Shown here piece after piece: positions 32,408-34,384 of a stretch of 34,384 nt of DNA. Position numbers and translations under genes: made by a program. The stretch spans positions 1-34,384 of the forward strand of contig NZ_JAKTTI010000043.1 of assembly GCF_022427965.1 (NCBI RefSeq), given 5' to 3'. Under the pieces are notes generated by a model. The model searched no databases and was not told where the DNA came from. It saw only the letters and a list, made by a program, of their open reading frames with translations. Source of the DNA: Fredinandcohnia quinoae (GTDB taxonomy: Bacteria; Bacillota; Bacilli; Bacillales; Bacillaceae_L). Within the stretch, counting starts at the first letter, position 1; every line of letters begins with the position of its first letter.

Positions 32408-32492
32408 GCATGAGTAAAAAGTAGATTTAATGAAGATATAGGTTTAGATTACCCGTTAATTCTTCATATCAACCAATACTTTTCACTCATGC
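32408..32492 (-). promoter_or_regulatory. Long attenuator-like hairpin between manO and the PTS genes
   Basis: Sixteen-base arms (GCATGAGTGAAAAGTA on the minus strand and its partner at 32408-32423, one mismatch) enclose about 53 bases that contain a further TGAAGA/TCTTCA stem. The 3' arm is followed on the minus strand by TTTTTTT. It is a large intrinsic terminator, perhaps a regulated attenuator between manO and IIAB. Just upstream are two direct copies of TTCATGCA (about 32488-32510). Confidence 0.7.
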
Positions 32493-32521
32493 ATGAATCT
32501 TGCATGAAAAACGATTACTCT

Positions 32522-32887
32522 TTAATGTTTACTCTTCAAACTGCGTTTGATAACATCAAAGAAACTTAATGATTGGACCATCTGATTCGGATCAACATAT
32601 TCACGTATTGTTCGCAAAACTTTTTTCTGCTCTTTTGAAGAAAAGATAAACTTCCCGTTCCGCTTAGTTTGGATAGCATACCGTGGGATCCATTTCCCTT
32701 TGAGCATGACTGAAGCAATCACATACTCAACTTCTATCCAAGGAATTTGAATAAACTTACGAGCATCACGATTATTGTAGAATTCAAACCCTTGATCTCC
32801 AATCATGATTTTCCCATAGTCAGAAATCCCCATATGCGAGGTTGCATCAATAACTAAATCGACTTTTGTATTAATTGATTGGACCAT
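32522..32887 (-). CDS. manO: DUF956 family protein ManO
   Basis: A 121-residue protein of the DUF956 family, which is typically encoded beside mannose-type PTS genes in Firmicutes. The sequence is strand-rich, with GDQGFEFYNNRDARKFIQIPWIEVEYVIAS (about 31-60, key WxEVEYV) and a RNGKFIFSSKEQKKVLR stretch followed by a helix. Its role is thought to be regulatory, but is not well defined. It lies 184 bases upstream of the IIAB gene on the same strand, with the long hairpin in between. A weak promoter, TTACGT and TATAGA with 17-base spacing, can be seen before it. ATG has GGAGA upstream. Confidence 0.88.
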   Translation of the reverse strand: MVQSINTKVDLVIDATSHMGISDYGKIMIGDQGFEFYNNRDARKFIQIPWIEVEYVIASVMLKGKWIPRYAIQTKRNGKFIFSSKEQKKVLRTIREYVDPNQMVQSLSFFDVIKRSLKSKH

Positions 32888-33077
32888 TTGGTATTCTCCA
32901 TTTCATTCTTATAATAAAATTTCACACAAATTCTATATAATTCAGCCAACACGCACGTAATCTTATCTTCATTATTTCTTTAAATCTTTATTGTTATGTG
33001 TAGACCGTTCATTTCTTCCATATTCTATTTTAGGTATTTAATAAACGGGATATTCAACGATGGAAACGTCCCATAAA

Positions 33078-33108
33078 AAAAGAAAAGGAAATCAAATCCT
33101 TTTCTTTT
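33078..33108 (-). terminator. Intrinsic terminator of the edge membrane protein gene
   Basis: Twelve-base perfect arms AAAAGAAAAGGA and TCCTTTTCTTTT with a seven-base loop are followed on the minus strand by TTTATGG after further T residues. It lies 25 bases past the stop codon and is a clear rho-independent terminator. Confidence 0.85.
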
Positions 33109-33133
33109 GTCAGTACTATATCGAATTAATCAT

Positions 33134-34243
33134 TCACTTTTTCCCTAACCTTTGAAACCAAGAATATATTTTTATACCATAGTATAGAAATAAAAATGCA
33201 CCGATGGCCATGATTGCATAACCCTGAACCGCGGATTGAAAAATCGTTCGTTCATCTGGTGATAGCTTGATGCCAACCAAAATACCTATATAAATAATGA
33301 TCATATCCCTTATCGGCTCATACCATTTGATCTTCCGCATTTTAATATAGACGATAGCCTGTGAAATAATCGTAAATAATAGAGCGAAATATTCTCCAGA
33401 ACTATCACCGAAGGATCTATCTACTATCTCCCAATGCGGAAACCAAAAGCATATCATAATGATCTGTGAGATTGCTACGAGGGTTGTATAATAAATACCA
33501 TTCTTTCGTGACCTTTTCTCTTTTTCCTCAATGAATGCTTGCTGTTTCTTTGTTAAAAACATATCATTCAAACCTTCTGCTTCTGAACCTATTACAAAGG
33601 AAAGTGTTCCCTCAAACCTCTCCTTCGGAATTAATTCAATAGCTTCTGGATTGTTTGGGGTCGCACTTAAGGCTTTATCTGTATGAAAAATCTGTACCCC
33701 TTGCTTTCGAAATACATCAAGCCATTTATTAAGTGATTTTTCAGTCGAATGGGAAAAACTTAAAACCTCTAATCGATTTTGAGTACTGACACCACAGATT
33801 AATATTTTTGCAATTCGTAAAGGAATAAGTTTCACACTATCATAATGAACACTATATTTGTACTTTGCCCCTATTCGATAGTCCATTCCGATTAAAACAT
33901 ATTTCATATTTTCATAAGGTAGAAAAATGTCATGCTCTATCCTTCTCTTCTTGTCTTTCTCGTAGTAATCATACCCTTTTTCACCAACACTTATTTTTAC
34001 TATGACATCTAAGTATTTTCGTAAATTTTTGTAACTAAACCATGAAAGTCCAAAAAAGAAAACACCAATCATAAATAAAAGAATTGAAAAACCCAGCCCA
34101 GTCTCTAAAACTTCTATAACAGTTAAAACAAACATACCCATTCCAAGTAAAAGGAAAATAGAGATTAACCCAATATGGCAACTTATTGCCCACTTTGGCA
34201 GTTGACTCGTATAATTCAAATTATCTTTCGTTTGCATCTCCAT
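33134..34243 (-). CDS. Multi-spanning membrane protein of unknown function
   Basis: A 369-residue protein. Two helices near 22-45 and 51-70 lead to a large soluble middle (about 80-245, strand-rich, with a PH-like or DUF-like pattern) and then four or five helices from about 255 to the end. No family recognised. Start choice: AGGAGGGG lies upstream of both a TTG (34249, six-base spacing) and an ATG (34243, twelve-base spacing). I used the ATG. The 46 upstream residues in frame are low in hydrophobicity and unlikely to be translated. The protein lies alone between two strong hairpins, so it is monocistronic. Confidence 0.55.
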   Translation of the reverse strand: MEMQTKDNLNYTSQLPKWAISCHIGLISIFLLLGMGMFVLTVIEVLETGLGFSILLFMIGVFFFGLSWFSYKNLRKYLDVIVKISVGEKGYDYYEKDKKRRIEHDIFLPYENMKYVLIGMDYRIGAKYKYSVHYDSVKLIPLRIAKILICGVSTQNRLEVLSFSHSTEKSLNKWLDVFRKQGVQIFHTDKALSATPNNPEAIELIPKERFEGTLSFVIGSEAEGLNDMFLTKKQQAFIEEKEKRSRKNGIYYTTLVAISQIIMICFWFPHWEIVDRSFGDSSGEYFALLFTIISQAIVYIKMRKIKWYEPIRDMIIIYIGILVGIKLSPDERTIFQSAVQGYAIMAIGAFLFLYYGIKIYSWFQRLGKK

Positions 34244-34344
34244 AAACAATAATCCCCTCCTATTCCCTATTTTACCAGAAAGAGCATTGTGATTATTATT
34301 TTTTCTACACCTCCACGCCACAAAAAAATGAAATCGAGTAGAGT

Positions 34345-34370
34345 GAACGAATCGGAATTTTGATTCGTTC
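34345..34370. repeat. Hairpin at the right edge
   Basis: Nine-base perfect arms GAACGAATC and GATTCGTTC enclose an eight-base loop. On the minus strand a T run (TTTTTTT) follows about 17 bases later. It may be the terminator of a gene outside the window. Confidence 0.55.
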
Positions 34371-34384
34371 GACCCTCTCACACC

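Noticed and set aside
32888-33060. Sigma-54 (-24/-12) promoter before manO, as in LevR/ManR-controlled PTS operons
   Set aside because: TTGGCT is present but no GC-type -12 element follows at the needed spacing.
1-34384. CRISPR arrays, tRNA genes, integrases, phage genes
   Set aside because: Looked for and not recognised; no regularly spaced direct repeats, cloverleaf sequences or recombinase motifs were found.

Overview
The window looks like chromosome of a low-GC, endospore-forming member of the Bacillales (Bacillaceae/Planococcaceae type). The grounds are AT-rich DNA, strong AGGAGG-type ribosome binding sites, frequent GTG/TTG starts, guanine and c-di-GMP-I riboswitches, a SinI-type antirepressor, and a yeaC-yeaD-yebA-guaA-pbuG gene order that I recall from Bacillus subtilis. 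No phage, integrase, CRISPR array or intact insertion sequence was seen. Most of the window is housekeeping or metabolic sequence with small accessory patches.

Layout. (1) 1-191: tandem promoters and leader of an rRNA operon reading leftward out of the window. (2) 283-8247, all minus strand: MoxR ATPase, DUF58 protein and transglutaminase-like membrane protein (yeaC-yeaD-yebA, overlapping), then guaA and pbuG, each with its own promoter, guanine riboswitch and terminator. (3) 8273-12642: aspartate ammonia-lyase (minus), divergent from a large MalT-like LuxR regulator (plus). (4) 12689-14098: a 47-residue SinI-like antirepressor gene too small for usual ORF cut-offs, then a nitroreductase and a small membrane protein on the other strand. 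(5) 14271-16290: a secreted GH18 chitinase with two C-terminal chitin-binding modules and a long leader. (6) 16348-18373: a membrane protein gene split by a homopolymer frameshift, a structured repeat-like element, and a SET-domain protein. (7) 18450-21069: a three-gene operon (STAS-like protein, GNAT-like protein, methyl-accepting chemotaxis protein without an external sensor) behind a clear c-di-GMP-I riboswitch and terminator. (8) 21140-26976: a Fur-controlled catecholate-siderophore locus: divergent esterase and AraC regulator, then FeuA/FeuB/FeuC-like importer and a dedicated ATPase. (9) 27009-28402: an accessory islet with a small membrane protein, a TetR-like N-terminal stub, a candidate PD-(D/E)XK protein and two abutting long palindromes. 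(10) 28483-32887: a Gfo/Idh/MocA oxidoreductase and a mannose-family PTS (IIAB, IIC, IID) preceded by manO (DUF956) and a long attenuator-like hairpin. (11) 33078-34384: an unknown membrane protein and a hairpin at the window edge.

How the parts work together. Regions 1-2 link guanine level to GMP synthesis and base uptake. Region 8 is a self-contained iron module: binding, import, energising, siderophore hydrolysis, a local regulator and Fur boxes. Region 7 is the best candidate for a little-described system, because the second messenger c-di-GMP appears to set expression of a receptor-like signalling protein together with an acyltransferase-like and a STAS-like partner. The twin palindromes, the split gene and the repeat-like element are the main unexplained structures. 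All identifications come from reading the sequence and recalled family features; no database search was run.
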